DNA of 64,000 nt. Origin: an uncultured Atopobiaceae bacterium. Its GTDB lineage: Bacteria; Actinomycetota; Coriobacteriia; Coriobacteriales; Atopobiaceae. The DNA lies in assembly GCA_934792625.1 (NCBI GenBank), contig CAKVON010000004.1, positions 73,601-137,600 on the forward strand, written 5' to 3'. A program made the position numbers and the translations under genes. Positions 7,685 to 17,307 of the stretch are shown here, in pieces (within the stretch, counting starts at the first letter, position 1; the number at the start of each line of letters is the position of its first letter). The notes below the pieces were generated by a model that had not been told where the DNA came from, searched no databases, and saw only the letters and a list, made by a program, of their open reading frames with translations.

Positions 7685-8488
7685 TTACCGCCTCATGAAC
7701 GCGACGGCACCGTGACGACCGCACTTGCCGCCGGATTCCCTGTAGGAGAAGTACCTGTCGCAGGCGATGGCGGTGGAGATGCCCGAGTCCACGATCATGG
7801 CTGCGTCGGCGCCCGCGTCGAGAAGCGCGGAGCGAATGGCCTCGAGCAGGGAGAGCCTGCGCTCCCCCGCGACCACGCGCTCGCCGAACTCGGCGACGAA
7901 CCTCCGCAGCAGGTCATCGGAGACCTCGTAGTCGATGCCCGCGATGTGCGGTCCAACATAGCAGCTCACCTCGCCGGGCTCGCGGCCCGTCTCCGCGCAC
8001 AGCGCGCCGAGCGCCTTGCCCGCGATGCGGCCGATGGTGCCACGCCAGCCCGAGTGGGCGACGGCGAAGCCGCCCTCACAAGCCAGGATGACGCTCGCGC
8101 AGTCGGCAAAGCACAGCATCACGGGGACGTCGGGCGCCACGCACACGATGGCGTCACACCCTCGCGCCACGTCCTGTCGGACGGAGGCAAGCGAGGCGGG
8201 CGATCCGTCGCGGATGACGCGAACCTCGGTGCCGTGGACCTGGTTGGGAACGACGAGCGAGCCAAGCAGCTCCTCCCCGCCCATCGCGGCAAGCACGCGC
8301 CTGCGGTTCTCGGCAACGCTTGCGGGCTCATCGCCCACGTGCGTGCCGAGGTTGAGGCTGTCGAACGGAGCCTCGGAGACTCCACCGCGACGACCCGTGA
8401 ACGCGAGCGTGACCCCGCCCGGACGACCTGGGTCGCCGAGCAGGGCCACGCCCTCGCACTCGCTGCTCTTGAGAAGCGGTGCCGCCAT
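7685..8488 (-). CDS. pgeF: Peptidoglycan editing factor PgeF / multicopper-type oxidoreductase family
   Basis: A 267-residue protein of the YfiH/laccase-domain family. Key residues are visible in VVPNQVHGTEV, CFADCASVILA and VAHSGWRGTIGRIAGKAL, which place the His/Cys/His metal ligands. In E. coli the homologue removes misincorporated L-Ser from peptidoglycan precursors; purine nucleosidase-type activities are also reported for relatives. Its ATG shares one base with the ftsZ stop (TAATG), a strong sign of translational coupling, and it fits the usual ftsZ-pgeF-yggS order. Confidence 0.88.
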   Translation of the reverse strand: MAAPLLKSSECEGVALLGDPGRPGGVTLAFTGRRGGVSEAPFDSLNLGTHVGDEPASVAENRRRVLAAMGGEELLGSLVVPNQVHGTEVRVIRDGSPASLASVRQDVARGCDAIVCVAPDVPVMLCFADCASVILACEGGFAVAHSGWRGTIGRIAGKALGALCAETGREPGEVSCYVGPHIAGIDYEVSDDLLRRFVAEFGERVVAGERRLSLLEAIRSALLDAGADAAMIVDSGISTAIACDRYFSYRESGGKCGRHGAVAFMRR

Positions 8489-9606
8489 TAGGCGCGGCTG
8501 TGCTTCAGGAACTCGGGGATGTCGAACTCCTTGGTGCCGAACTCGTTGGAAGCGGCGGCGGGACGGGCGGCAGGCGCGCTGGCAGCAGGCTGCTTGCGCG
8601 GCCTGGACGGGGTCAGACGAAGGCTGTCCTCGAGGGTCGGCTGCGCGTTGACGTCCTCGAAGCCGGTGGCAATGACCGTGACGCGGACCTGGTCGCCGAG
8701 CGACTCGTCCACGACGGTACCGAAGATGATGTTGGCCTCGGGGTCGACGTTGGAGGCCACCAGGTCGGCGGCGTCGTTGATCTCCTGGATGCCGAGGTCC
8801 TTGTTGCCCGCGATGGAGAGAAGGACGCGCGTGGCTCCGTCGATGGAGCTCTCGAGCAGACGGCTGGAGATGGCCTCCTGGGCGGCGTCGGCGGCGCGGT
8901 TGTCGCTGGAGGCGATGCCGATGCCCATCATGGCGGTGCCGGCACCACGCATGATGGTGCAGACGTCGGCGAAGTCGAGGTTGATCAGGCCGGGAACCGT
9001 GATCAGGTCGGTGATGCCCTGCGTGCCCTGGCACAGCACGTCGTCGGCCATGCGGAAGGCCTCGAGCATCGTGGTCTTCTTCTCCGCGATGGAGAGAAGG
9101 TTGTCGTTGGGGATGACGATCAGCGTGTCGACGGCGTCGGAGAGGTTCTTGATGCCATCGGTGGCGGACTTGGCGCGCTTGCGGCCCTCGAACGAGAAGG
9201 GCTTGGTGACGACGGCGACGGTCAGGGCGCCGATGTCGTTCTTGGCGATGTCGGCGACCACGGGAGCGGCGCCGGTGCCGGTGCCGCCACCCTCGCCGGC
9301 GGTGATGAAGACCATGTCGGCGCCGGCAAGGGCGGCCTTGATCTCGTCACGGCTCTCGTCGGCGGCCTGGGCGCCAACCTCGGGGTTGGCGCCGGCGCCG
9401 AGGCCCTTGGTGATGTCGGTGCCGATGTGGACCTTGATGTCGGCGTCGGAGATGGCGAGCGCCTGCGCGTCGGTGTTGATGGCAACGAACTCGACGCCGC
9501 GGATGCCCTCCTCGATCATGCGGTTGACGGCGTTGGTGCCGCCACCGCCCACGCCGACGACCTTGATGACGGCGAGGTAGTTGCTCGGGATTTCGGTCTC
9601 GTTCAT
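8488..9606 (-). CDS. ftsZ: Cell division GTPase FtsZ
   Basis: A 372-residue tubulin homologue that forms the Z ring. The nucleotide-binding loops are intact: [15 protein letters not shown] near 17-30, NTDAQAL, and the tubulin signature [10 protein letters not shown]. The C-terminal peptide DIPEFLK, which docks SepF and other partners, lies at the end after a Pro/Ala linker. The ATG at 9606 has a near-perfect AAGGAGG 5 bases upstream and fits the family N-terminus. The frame extends to an ATG at 9708 (34 more Ser/Thr/Lys-rich residues) with a much weaker SD. ftsZ is separated from ftsQ by a strong terminator and has its own promoter region. Confidence 0.97.
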   Translation of the reverse strand: MNETEIPSNYLAVIKVVGVGGGGTNAVNRMIEEGIRGVEFVAINTDAQALAISDADIKVHIGTDITKGLGAGANPEVGAQAADESRDEIKAALAGADMVFITAGEGGGTGTGAAPVVADIAKNDIGALTVAVVTKPFSFEGRKRAKSATDGIKNLSDAVDTLIVIPNDNLLSIAEKKTTMLEAFRMADDVLCQGTQGITDLITVPGLINLDFADVCTIMRGAGTAMMGIGIASSDNRAADAAQEAISSRLLESSIDGATRVLLSIAGNKDLGIQEINDAADLVASNVDPEANIIFGTVVDESLGDQVRVTVIATGFEDVNAQPTLEDSLRLTPSRPRKQPAASAPAARPAAASNEFGTKEFDIPEFLKHSRA

Positions 9607-9708
9607 GGTTCCTCCTTGCGGGGTCCTGGTCTGGACGGGAGCCTTGCGGGCGCCACGGTCCGTTGCCTTTGCCTTGGTGCTATGTGTCGTGCTCTTGCTG
9701 CTAGCCAT

Positions 9709-9800
9709 GTGTCAAACCCTAAAGTTCAAGTTAAAGTCTATGCAAGGTATAAAGCGCGTTATATTGGCACAACCACGGCAAAGAATTCAACTGTTGTGGA
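9709..9800 (-). promoter_or_regulatory. ftsZ promoter region
   Basis: An AT-rich stretch unlike its surroundings. On the minus strand it holds candidate -10 hexamers TATAAC (9760-9765) and TATACC, with TTG-containing elements upstream, but no pair with ideal spacing. More than one start site is likely; the exact ones cannot be chosen by eye. Confidence 0.45.
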
Positions 9801-9863
9801 CAAAAAATGAAAACCGCAGGCAGATGGCCCGTCGACGACAGACGGCGACGAATCATCTGCCTG
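9801..9863 (-). terminator. Strong terminator between ftsQ and ftsZ
   Basis: A perfect 10-bp outer stem (CAGGCAGATG 9817-9826 / CATCTGCCTG 9854-9863) encloses a second 5-bp stem (CCGTC/GACGG). On the minus strand it is followed by GGTTTTCATTTTTTG. It ends the mraZ-ftsQ transcript. Confidence 0.88.
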
Positions 9864-9877
9864 GCAAAAGAGTTGCG

Positions 9878-10972
9878 TCAGCCCTCGTCAGAACCTTGCG
9901 CCTCATCAGATTCCTGCGAGGTATCGCCCTGGTCCTTCTCGGAATCCGAGCCCTTGGAGGACGCCGTGGTCACGGCCTTGGTCTTGGCGCTCGTCGTGTC
10001 GACGACGCGGGCACCGCTGCCCTCGGCAAGCTCGCCCGCGGAGAACGAGACCTTTCGGAACGACGGCGAGGATGGCGTACGCACGTCGATGTAGGTGACC
10101 GAGTTGGGGTTCTCCTTGAGAATCTGCTCGATGACCTGCTCCTTGGAGGAGATGTCGCCCGTCGAGCCCAGCGACACCTCCACGCCGCTCTTGAGGGTCA
10201 CCGAGATCGACTCGGTGCTCGCGGCCGAGAAGGACGAGATCTTGGCCCTGAACCCCTTGGAAAAGCCGCTGAGGTACTCGAGCACGGCCTTCATGCAGGA
10301 ATCGGACACGGCCGTCGCCGCCTTGGGCGACACCGACGACGGGACGTCGGTCACGAGCAGGCAATCGAGCTTCGTGGCGAGCCTGGTGGCGGCCGCCACC
10401 GCCGTCTCGTCCCCCTTGCGTTCGAGCGTCGCGGGCTCGAGCCACACGCCGTCGTCCGACAGGTACCAGGCGACCTCACCGGACCCCAAAAGCACCAGGG
10501 CACCGACCTTTCGCTCGGTCACCTGGATGGAAAGCTTGTCCGGAAAGACGCGAGTCACGTGGACGGACCCTGCCCAGGGGTTGCGTTGGACGTTCTCCTC
10601 GATCTTCTCGGCATCGAAGTTGAGCAGCGTCGTGCCCGCCTCGACGTTCGCGAGCTTGGCGATGGCGTCTGAGGTCATGTGCTCGGTCGCCTGCGCGTCG
10701 ATGCTCGTGATGGTGAACACCGGCAGCTGCGACAGGATGAGAAGAACGACGACGCCCACGACAGCCAGGATGGCCACCACGCCCGCGAAAAGGGCGGGCA
10801 GCGGCAGTCCCGACAGCGGGCCTCCGCTCCTGAGGGCGGGGGCGGCGGGACGCGGCGCGCTCGTGCGGGCGGCACGCGCCGACGGACGAACGTCCATGCG
10901 CAGGCCGCCGGACTTGCCACCCCTACGAGAAGGGCCCGAGAAACTTGACTTCCGGCCGTAGCTCGATGCCAT
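9878..10972 (-). CDS. ftsQ: Cell division protein FtsQ/DivIB
   Basis: A 364-residue bitopic membrane protein of the FtsQLB divisome complex. A basic, low-complexity cytoplasmic part (1-55) is followed by one transmembrane helix (about 57-80) and an extracellular POTRA domain starting PVFTITSIDAQATEHM. The FtsQ-type core FPDKLSIQVTERKVGALV is near 140-160. The C-terminal 55 residues are Ser/Thr/Asp/Glu-rich. The ATG at 10972 lies inside murB (50-bp overlap) and is preceded by GGAGGGTGAGGG. It is the last gene of the mraZ operon, directly before the terminator. Confidence 0.88.
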   Translation of the reverse strand: MASSYGRKSSFSGPSRRGGKSGGLRMDVRPSARAARTSAPRPAAPALRSGGPLSGLPLPALFAGVVAILAVVGVVVLLILSQLPVFTITSIDAQATEHMTSDAIAKLANVEAGTTLLNFDAEKIEENVQRNPWAGSVHVTRVFPDKLSIQVTERKVGALVLLGSGEVAWYLSDDGVWLEPATLERKGDETAVAAATRLATKLDCLLVTDVPSSVSPKAATAVSDSCMKAVLEYLSGFSKGFRAKISSFSAASTESISVTLKSGVEVSLGSTGDISSKEQVIEQILKENPNSVTYIDVRTPSSPSFRKVSFSAGELAEGSGARVVDTTSAKTKAVTTASSKGSDSEKDQGDTSQESDEAQGSDEG

Positions 10973-11840
10973 GTTTGTCCCTCACCCTCCTGAACATCTC
11001 GCGCATGACCGAGAGCACGTCCTCGGCGGTGGCGCCCCCGTTGTTGACGATGAAGTTGGCGTGCACCTCGGAGACCTCGGCGCGCCCGACCGAATAGCCC
11101 TTGAGCCCGCAGTCCTCCAGCAGGCGGCCGACGGACTGGTCGGGAGGGTTGCGGAAGACCGAGCCGCAGCTGGGCTTGCCCAAGGGCTGCGAGCGACGCC
11201 GGCGGGCCAGGCGACGCTCCATGTCGCGCGAGATCTCGTCCTTGCGGGCGGGATCGAGCGAGAAGGTGGCCTCGAGGATGAGCTCGTTGGGAGGGATCGG
11301 GCTGTAGCGGTACCCCCACTCGACCTCGTCGCCGGAATAGCGGTGCAGGCTGCCGTCGGGACGGAGCACGATCAGGCTGCGCACGGCACGGCCGATCCAC
11401 TCGTCGCGAGACCCCGCGTCCATGGAAACGGCACCCCCGACGGTGCCGGGAATGCCGGCGCAGCACTCGAGGCCGGAAAGGCCGCGCTTGTAGGCCTCGT
11501 TGACCAAACGCGACAGGATGGCCCCCGCGCCGGCGGTGATGGTGTCGTCGCCGGGGTCGGCCCCGATGCGCGAGAAGTCACGACCGAGCAGGATGACGCA
11601 GCCGTCATAGCCCTCGTCGCTCACCAGGACGTTGGAGCCCTTGCCCAAGACGACCCACTCGACGCCCTCGCGGTCGAGGACCTCGACGGTACGCTTGAGC
11701 GCCGCCAGGTCGTTTGGCTTGACGAGAAGGGCGGCGGGCCCGCCGATTCGCCAGGTGGTCCTGCGGCTCATCCGCTCGTCGCGGCTGACCTCGGCGTCGA
11801 CGGCGCCCGACAGCGCCATATATGCGTTGAACAGGCTCAC
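10923..11840 (-). CDS. murB: UDP-N-acetylenolpyruvoylglucosamine reductase MurB
   Basis: A 305-residue FAD enzyme that reduces UDP-GlcNAc-enolpyruvate to UDP-MurNAc using NADPH. FAD-binding motifs WRIGGPAALLVKP and GKGSNVLVSDEGYDG are present, as are IPGTVGGAV and the catalytic SCGSVFRNP, whose serine protonates the intermediate. The spacing fits the type II MurB class. Translation probably starts at the GTG at 11840, with AAAGG upstream and only 3 bp after the murC stop. The following ftsQ start lies within its last 50 bp. Confidence 0.94.
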   Translation of the reverse strand: MSLFNAYMALSGAVDAEVSRDERMSRRTTWRIGGPAALLVKPNDLAALKRTVEVLDREGVEWVVLGKGSNVLVSDEGYDGCVILLGRDFSRIGADPGDDTITAGAGAILSRLVNEAYKRGLSGLECCAGIPGTVGGAVSMDAGSRDEWIGRAVRSLIVLRPDGSLHRYSGDEVEWGYRYSPIPPNELILEATFSLDPARKDEISRDMERRLARRRRSQPLGKPSCGSVFRNPPDQSVGRLLEDCGLKGYSVGRAEVSEVHANFIVNNGGATAEDVLSVMREMFRRVRDKHGIELRPEVKFLGPFS

Positions 11841-11843
11841 GCG

Positions 11844-13259
11844 CTAGGCCTTTGCCCCGCGCTCGCGCATGGCCTCGATAAAGGCAGGCCCGATCGCGGT
11901 GACGTCGCCCGCGCCCTGCGTGATGAGGATGTCGCCCGGGCGGCACTCGTCGCACAGCGCCTCGACGAGCTCGTGGCGGTTGGGCACGTAGCGAACGTCG
12001 GCGACATGCCCGTTCTCGACGACCGAGTTCGCGATGGTCTTGCCCGAGATGCCGGGGATGGGCATCTCGCCGGCAGGGAACACGTCCATCACGAAGAGCA
12101 CGTCGGCGGCGTCGAACGCCGAGCCAAACTGCTTTGCCAGCGACTCGGTGCGCGAGTAGCGGTGCGGCTGGAAGCACACGACCACGCGCTCGAACTCCAG
12201 GTCGCGGGCGGCCGCCAGGGTCGCGGCAACCTCGGTGGGGTGGTGGCCGTAGTCGTCGATGACGGTGACGCCGGCGACGTCACCCACATGGGTGAAGCGA
12301 CGGTGGGCTCCGCCGAAGCCGCTGAGGCCCTCGGCGGCGGCATCCAAATCGATGCCCAGCACGTCGGCGACGGCGATGGCCGCGGTGGCATTGGCCATGT
12401 TGTGGCGGCCGGGGTTGGCCTTGATCGTGACGGGCACGACGCGGCCGTCGGGAGCCTTGACCGAGAAGTGGCTGGCGAGCTTGTGGTGGCTGTCCTCGGG
12501 CAGGCAGACGTAGTCGCACGACCCGTCGAAGCCATAGGTCACCACGCGACGGCCGGTGGAGCGGGCCAGCTCGACGCAGTGAGGCACGTCACCGTTGATG
12601 ACGACGCAACCGGCATCGCCGACGAGGTCCATGAACTTGCAGAAGGTCTTCTCGACGTTCTCGAGGGTGCCGTAGTGGTCGAGGTGGTCTGCCTCGATGT
12701 TGGTGACGACGGCGACCTCGGGGTCGAGGTAGAGGAAGGAGCCGTCGGACTCGTCGGCCTCGCACACGAAGTAGCCACCGCGGCCGTCGCGGCCGTTGGT
12801 GCCGTACTCCTCGACGATGCCACCGATGAGAAACGACGGGTCCTTGCCCACGTGGTCGAGCATGGAGGCGACCATCGAGGACGTGGTGGTCTTGCCGTGC
12901 GTGCCGGCGACCGCGACCTCGTGGAAGCCCTCGCCCAGCGCGGCGAGCATCTTGGCACGGGGCCAGACGTCAATCCCCAGCTCGCGGGCGCGGATGACCT
13001 CGGGGTTGGTCTCGGGGATGGCCGAGGAGGTCACGACGACGTCGGGCGCGACGGCATCGATGGTGGGGGCCTCGTGGCCGATGTGGACCTCGATGCCCGC
13101 CTCCTCGAGCTCGCGCACGTAGCGCGAGGCCTTGAGGTCGCTGCCGGTCACGTGGCAGCCGCGCTGGTGCAGGACGAGCGCGATGCCGCTCATGCCGGCG
13201 CCGCCGATGCCGATGAAGTGCGCGCGGCCAATGGGCTGCGCGACGGAAGAATCGCTCAT
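11844..13259 (-). CDS. murC: UDP-N-acetylmuramate--L-alanine ligase MurC
   Basis: A 471-residue ATP-dependent Mur ligase that adds L-Ala to UDP-MurNAc. The N-terminal Rossmann motif is FIGIGGAGMSGIAL, the central ATP loop is VAGTHGKTTTSSM, and the C-terminal domain carries DDYGHHPTEVAATL and VCFQPHRYSRT. The ATG at 13259 follows AGGAGAT with ideal spacing. It lies 82 bp downstream of murG and 3 bp upstream of murB in the continuous minus-strand operon. Confidence 0.97.
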   Translation of the reverse strand: MSDSSVAQPIGRAHFIGIGGAGMSGIALVLHQRGCHVTGSDLKASRYVRELEEAGIEVHIGHEAPTIDAVAPDVVVTSSAIPETNPEVIRARELGIDVWPRAKMLAALGEGFHEVAVAGTHGKTTTSSMVASMLDHVGKDPSFLIGGIVEEYGTNGRDGRGGYFVCEADESDGSFLYLDPEVAVVTNIEADHLDHYGTLENVEKTFCKFMDLVGDAGCVVINGDVPHCVELARSTGRRVVTYGFDGSCDYVCLPEDSHHKLASHFSVKAPDGRVVPVTIKANPGRHNMANATAAIAVADVLGIDLDAAAEGLSGFGGAHRRFTHVGDVAGVTVIDDYGHHPTEVAATLAAARDLEFERVVVCFQPHRYSRTESLAKQFGSAFDAADVLFVMDVFPAGEMPIPGISGKTIANSVVENGHVADVRYVPNRHELVEALCDECRPGDILITQGAGDVTAIGPAFIEAMRERGAKA

Positions 13260-13340
13260 TCGATCTCCTAAACAAGACGTGTTGGCGCGAGACACCGCAC
13301 AGGCGCTGCACCCCGCTATCCTCTTATCGTAACGCGCGGG

Positions 13341-14474
13341 CTATGCGCGTGCGGCCGAGGCCTCCTCAACCCTGTCCGCAAGCACAGAGGCTGCACCTGC
13401 GGAGGCAAGGCCACGGGCCGACTCGCGCATCCTCGCGAGCTCGTCGGCGTCGTCCAGCAGGCCCAACAGCGTTGCCGAGAAGGACCTCGAGTCAAGCTCG
13501 TCGTCCATGACGAGGCGGGCGGCGCCGCAGTCAACCAGCAGGTGCGCGTTGGTCGTCTGGTGGTCGGCCGTCGCGAACGGGTACGGCACCAGGATCGACG
13601 GGGCCGCCAGGGCCGAGATCTCGGCGATCGACGACGCGCCGGCGCGCGAGACGACGAGGTCGGCCGCGGCGAGCAGGTTGCCCATGTCCTTGATGTAGGG
13701 CACCACCTGGTAGCGCTGCCGCTCCTCCGGAGTGAGCGCCAGCGCCTCGACCGTGGCGTCGTAGCCGTCGGCGCCGGTCGAGTGGATGACGTGGACGTCC
13801 TCGCGAGAGAGCAGCTCGCCCTTGAGGTTGGCCACGGCGCTGTTGAGGTGGGCGGCGCCCAGGCTGCCGCCAAAGACCAGCAGCATGCGCGCGTCCGCGG
13901 GCACCCCATGGTCGTCGCGGCCGCGCGCGCCGTCCGCCTCGACGACGCTGCGGCGCACGGGGTTGCCCGTCACACAGACGCGGGAGGGGTCGGCGACGAG
14001 CGGCTCGAACACCTTGGTGGCGGCGGGAAACGCCACGCACACGCGAGTCGCCTTCTTCGCCGACGTCTTGTTGGCGAGGCCGGGGACGGAGTTCTGCTCG
14101 TGTATCACGATGGGGACGCCGTGCCCATGGCACCAGTCCAGAAGGGGCAGCTCGACGTAGGCGCCAAAGCCCACGGCAACATCCGGGGCGCCGACCTGCG
14201 AGAATCGCTTGCCCAGGACCGACTTCGCGGCGCGGATCTTCCACAGTGCCGTGACGAGCGTCCAGGGGCGCGAGCGGTCGAATCCGCGGACCGAGATGGG
14301 AACGAAGTCGAAGCCCGCCTCGGGGACGAGCTTGGCCTCCAGGCGCGTCGGCTGGCCATAGAACGTGACGTGGTGGCCACGCGAGGTCAGCTCCTCTGCC
14401 AGGGCGAGGGCGGGGTTCACGTGCCCCGCGGTGCCTCCTGCGGCGATTGCGACCTCAAGCTTCTTCTCTGCCAC
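13341..14474 (-). CDS. murG: MurG glycosyltransferase (lipid II synthesis)
   Basis: A 377-residue peripheral membrane GT-B enzyme that transfers GlcNAc onto lipid I. The N-terminal glycine loop AAGGTAGHVNPALALAEEL, the HEQNSVPGLANK segment, the inter-domain VTGNPVR, the second glycine loop FGGSLGAAHLN and the donor-binding RAGASSIAEI are all present. It starts at a GTG (14474) with AGGAGG close upstream, 2 bp after the ftsW stop, consistent with coupled translation. Confidence 0.96.
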   Translation of the reverse strand: MAEKKLEVAIAAGGTAGHVNPALALAEELTSRGHHVTFYGQPTRLEAKLVPEAGFDFVPISVRGFDRSRPWTLVTALWKIRAAKSVLGKRFSQVGAPDVAVGFGAYVELPLLDWCHGHGVPIVIHEQNSVPGLANKTSAKKATRVCVAFPAATKVFEPLVADPSRVCVTGNPVRRSVVEADGARGRDDHGVPADARMLLVFGGSLGAAHLNSAVANLKGELLSREDVHVIHSTGADGYDATVEALALTPEERQRYQVVPYIKDMGNLLAAADLVVSRAGASSIAEISALAAPSILVPYPFATADHQTTNAHLLVDCGAARLVMDDELDSRSFSATLLGLLDDADELARMRESARGLASAGAASVLADRVEEASAARA

Positions 14475-14476
14475 GA

Positions 14477-15871
14477 CTACCTCCTGTCGGGACGGCCGCG
14501 ACGCGACCGCCCGTTTTGCTGTGTGCCGCGCGCGGAATCCCCACGCAGCCTCTCGTGCGGGCTGGGGCCCAAGTCGACGCGGCCCCTACGCCCGGCGCCG
14601 CCCTCGACGACCCTGAACCCCGTCGTCGCGGGCGCCCCCATCCCCCTATCGTACCCACGCGGGCGACGACCGACGGGCTCGGCAGCCCCGGCAAGGCCAA
14701 TGTTGCCGCGACGGCGCTCGTAGACCGTCTCGGGAAGCGAGCTCCGCAGCGAGACCGAGAGCACCAGCGCGCACAAAACGACGCACGACAGAATCGAGGA
14801 CCCGCCGTAGGACAGAAACGGCAGCGGCTTGCCCGTCATGGGCGTGATGCCGATGACGCCGAGCACGTTGACGAAGAACTGGACGACCAAAAGCGAGCTC
14901 GCGCCCATCGCGAGCGTGGAGCCCGCCATGTCGGACGCCTCACGCGAGATCCTGTGGCCCTCGTAGGCGATGAGCAGAAACGCGACAAGCACCAGCAGCA
15001 TTCCGACCAGGCCACACTCCTCGCCCACGATGGCGAAGATGAAGTCGTTGTGCTTCTCGGGAAGGTAGCCGTACTTCTGGCGCGACATACCGATGCCGGC
15101 GCCGAAGATCCCGCCGTTGGCGATGGCATGAAAGCCCTGCAGCAACTGGTAGCCATCGTTCAGCGGGTCCTTCTCGGGATTGTGCATGACCTCGATGCGC
15201 TTGAGCGAGTAGGGGTCACGAAACGCCATGAACAAGACGAGGCCGCCTACCGCAAGAACCGCCAGCAGAAGGATCTTCCGGTCGAAGCCGGCAAGCAGCA
15301 GCATCACGGCGACCGCCGCCGCGATGATGAGCGTGGTGCCCTTGTCGGGCTGTATCAGGATGAGACCGGCGGGAAGCACGACGCAGGCGGCGCCCATGAT
15401 GCAGAACTTCCTGAAGTCGATCTCGCCGTCCGAGAAGTACCTCTGGCAGAGCGACGCCGCGCTGAGAAGGATGATGGGCTTGGCGAACTCGGACGGCTGC
15501 AGCTGGATGCCCTTGACGACGATCCAACGCACGGCACCCTTGGTCTCGACGCCGAAAAGGCGCGTGTAGACGAGAAGCCCCACGATGCCGAGGGTGAGCC
15601 ACGCGACCGCCCTGGGGCTGCAGAGCCTGCGGTAGCCGATCAAGACGACGATTCCGGAGAGCGCCAGGCTGACCGCGAGCAACGCCGCCTGACGCTTGAG
15701 CAGGTAGCACGCGTCACCGGTCTGCTTGAGCATCGTGACCGAGCTTGCCGAGTAGATCATGACGAGGCCGAACAGGCACAGCGCGCCGACCACCAGGCAG
15801 AAGATGACACGCGGCTCCATGAAGCGGGCCGGCACCACCTTCCTGGCGGACGCGCGTACGCGCTCAGCCAC
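14477..15871 (-). CDS. ftsW: SEDS glycosyltransferase FtsW
   Basis: A 464-residue polytopic membrane protein of the SEDS family, the septal peptidoglycan polymerase that works with FtsI. About ten hydrophobic segments are visible, with signature stretches VKGIQLQPSEFAKP, IQPDKGTTLI, GAGIGMSRQKYGYLPEKHNDFIFA-type sequence around the catalytic region, and TGKPLPFLSYGGSS. The C-terminal about 75 residues are arginine/glycine-rich and presumably cytoplasmic. The GTG at 15871 overlaps the murD stop by 8 bp and has GAGGGCGG upstream; an ATG at 15820 is an alternative. Confidence 0.94.
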   Translation of the reverse strand: MAERVRASARKVVPARFMEPRVIFCLVVGALCLFGLVMIYSASSVTMLKQTGDACYLLKRQAALLAVSLALSGIVVLIGYRRLCSPRAVAWLTLGIVGLLVYTRLFGVETKGAVRWIVVKGIQLQPSEFAKPIILLSAASLCQRYFSDGEIDFRKFCIMGAACVVLPAGLILIQPDKGTTLIIAAAVAVMLLLAGFDRKILLLAVLAVGGLVLFMAFRDPYSLKRIEVMHNPEKDPLNDGYQLLQGFHAIANGGIFGAGIGMSRQKYGYLPEKHNDFIFAIVGEECGLVGMLLVLVAFLLIAYEGHRISREASDMAGSTLAMGASSLLVVQFFVNVLGVIGITPMTGKPLPFLSYGGSSILSCVVLCALVLSVSLRSSLPETVYERRRGNIGLAGAAEPVGRRPRGYDRGMGAPATTGFRVVEGGAGRRGRVDLGPSPHERLRGDSARGTQQNGRSRRGRPDRR

Positions 15872-17294
15872 GCGCGCCGCCCTCGGGCGCGCCCGCGATG
15901 CGCTCGCCGACGAGCGACTTGAAGGCGCGGCCACGCTCCTCGTAGCCGCCGAACTCGTCGAACGACGAGCACGCCGGGGACAGCAGGACCACGTCGCCCG
16001 GCTGCGCGAGGCCGATCGCGACGTCGAGCGCCTGCTCCATGTGGGCGGCGCGGGCCACGACGGGGACGCAGGCATCGCCACGCGCGGCCTCGAGCGCGCC
16101 CGCGATGCGCTCGCCGGCCTCGCCGAAGCAGACCGCGGCACGACAGCGGGCCACGACGTCGCGGGCGAGGTCGCAAAGCTCGGTGCCCTTGTCGTGGCCA
16201 CCCAGAAGAACGACGACATGCCCCGGCTCGAAGGCGGTCAGCGCCTTCTGGACGGCATCGGTGTTGGTCGCCTTGGAGTCGTTGACGAACCTCACGCCGG
16301 ACATCTGCCCGCAGGGCTCGATGCGGTGCTCGAGCGGCGAGAAGGACAGCAGGCCGCGACGCACGTCGGCGTCGGCCGCGCCAAGCTCCAGCGCGACGGC
16401 GGAGGCGGCGAGGGCGTTCTCGACGTTGTGGACGCCCTTGATGGCAAGCTCGCCGGCGGCAACGAGCTCGTGCTCGACGCCGTCCAGGCGAACGACCATC
16501 ACGCCGTCGCGCGAGAAGGCGGCGCTGCGCGTGGCGGGGTCGGCCTCGGGGTCGAGCACGCACACGCGAAGGCCGCGCGCCACAAGGCGCTCGCGGATTG
16601 CAGCGCACGCGGGCTCCGCGGAGACGACCGCCAGGTCGCCCGCATCCAGGTTGCGGAAGATGCGCTCCTTCGCGGCAGCGTAGGCCTCGTGGGAGCGGTG
16701 CCAGGAGAGGTGGTCGGGCGTGATGTTGAGGAGCACCGCGACGCGCGGGTGCAGGCGCTCGGTGCAGGCAAGCTGATAGCTCGAGAGCTCCGCCACGAAC
16801 CACTCCCCCGCCCGACGCGCGTCCACGCGCGAGGTGGCGAGGGTGCCGATGTTGCCCACGGTCTCGGCATCCATGCCCGCGACGCGTAGAAGCTCGCAGG
16901 CAAGGGTCGTCGTGGTGGTCTTGCCGTTGGTGCCGGTGATGCCGACCCAGCTGTCGGGACTCTCGCGCCAGGCGAACTCGGGCTCGCCGATAACCTCGGA
17001 GCTGCATGCCTTGGCCGCCGAGAAGAACTCGGAGAACTCGGAGATGCCCGGGCTCGAGACGGCCAGGTCGTAGCTGCCCTCGACGTCCTCGGTGCCCAGC
17101 ACGACCCGCACGCCGGCGGCCTCGAGCTCACGGGTCTTCTCGGTAGGACGCGAGGTCGCCCCTCCGTACAGCGTCACCGAGTCCACGCGGTCGCCCAGAC
17201 GGGCCGCGAGGTACTCGGCGACGGCGATGCCGGACTTGCCGGCGCCCAGAACGAGCGCCCTTCCGATGTGCGAGGGCTGCGTCTGCTGGCTCAT
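15864..17294 (-). CDS. murD: UDP-N-acetylmuramoylalanine--D-glutamate ligase MurD
   Basis: A 476-residue cytoplasmic Mur ligase adding D-Glu to UDP-MurNAc-L-Ala. It shows the N-terminal nucleotide-like motif VLGAGKSGIAVAEYL, the ATP loop GITGTNGKTTTTTL, the NITPDHLSWH segment, and the C-terminal NDSKATNTDAVQKAL and LLSPACSSFDEF. The ATG at 17294 is 13 bp after the mraY stop with AGGAGGC upstream. It overlaps ftsW by 8 bp at the other end. Confidence 0.97.
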   Translation of the reverse strand: MSQQTQPSHIGRALVLGAGKSGIAVAEYLAARLGDRVDSVTLYGGATSRPTEKTRELEAAGVRVVLGTEDVEGSYDLAVSSPGISEFSEFFSAAKACSSEVIGEPEFAWRESPDSWVGITGTNGKTTTTTLACELLRVAGMDAETVGNIGTLATSRVDARRAGEWFVAELSSYQLACTERLHPRVAVLLNITPDHLSWHRSHEAYAAAKERIFRNLDAGDLAVVSAEPACAAIRERLVARGLRVCVLDPEADPATRSAAFSRDGVMVVRLDGVEHELVAAGELAIKGVHNVENALAASAVALELGAADADVRRGLLSFSPLEHRIEPCGQMSGVRFVNDSKATNTDAVQKALTAFEPGHVVVLLGGHDKGTELCDLARDVVARCRAAVCFGEAGERIAGALEAARGDACVPVVARAAHMEQALDVAIGLAQPGDVVLLSPACSSFDEFGGYEERGRAFKSLVGERIAGAPEGGARG

Positions 17295-17307
17295 GTGATG
17301 GTGCCTC

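Noticed and set aside
9606..9708. FtsZ starting at 9708.
   Set aside because: The ATG at 9606 has a near-perfect Shine-Dalgarno and matches the usual N-terminus; the extension has only a weak site, so it is kept as a possibility, not the call.
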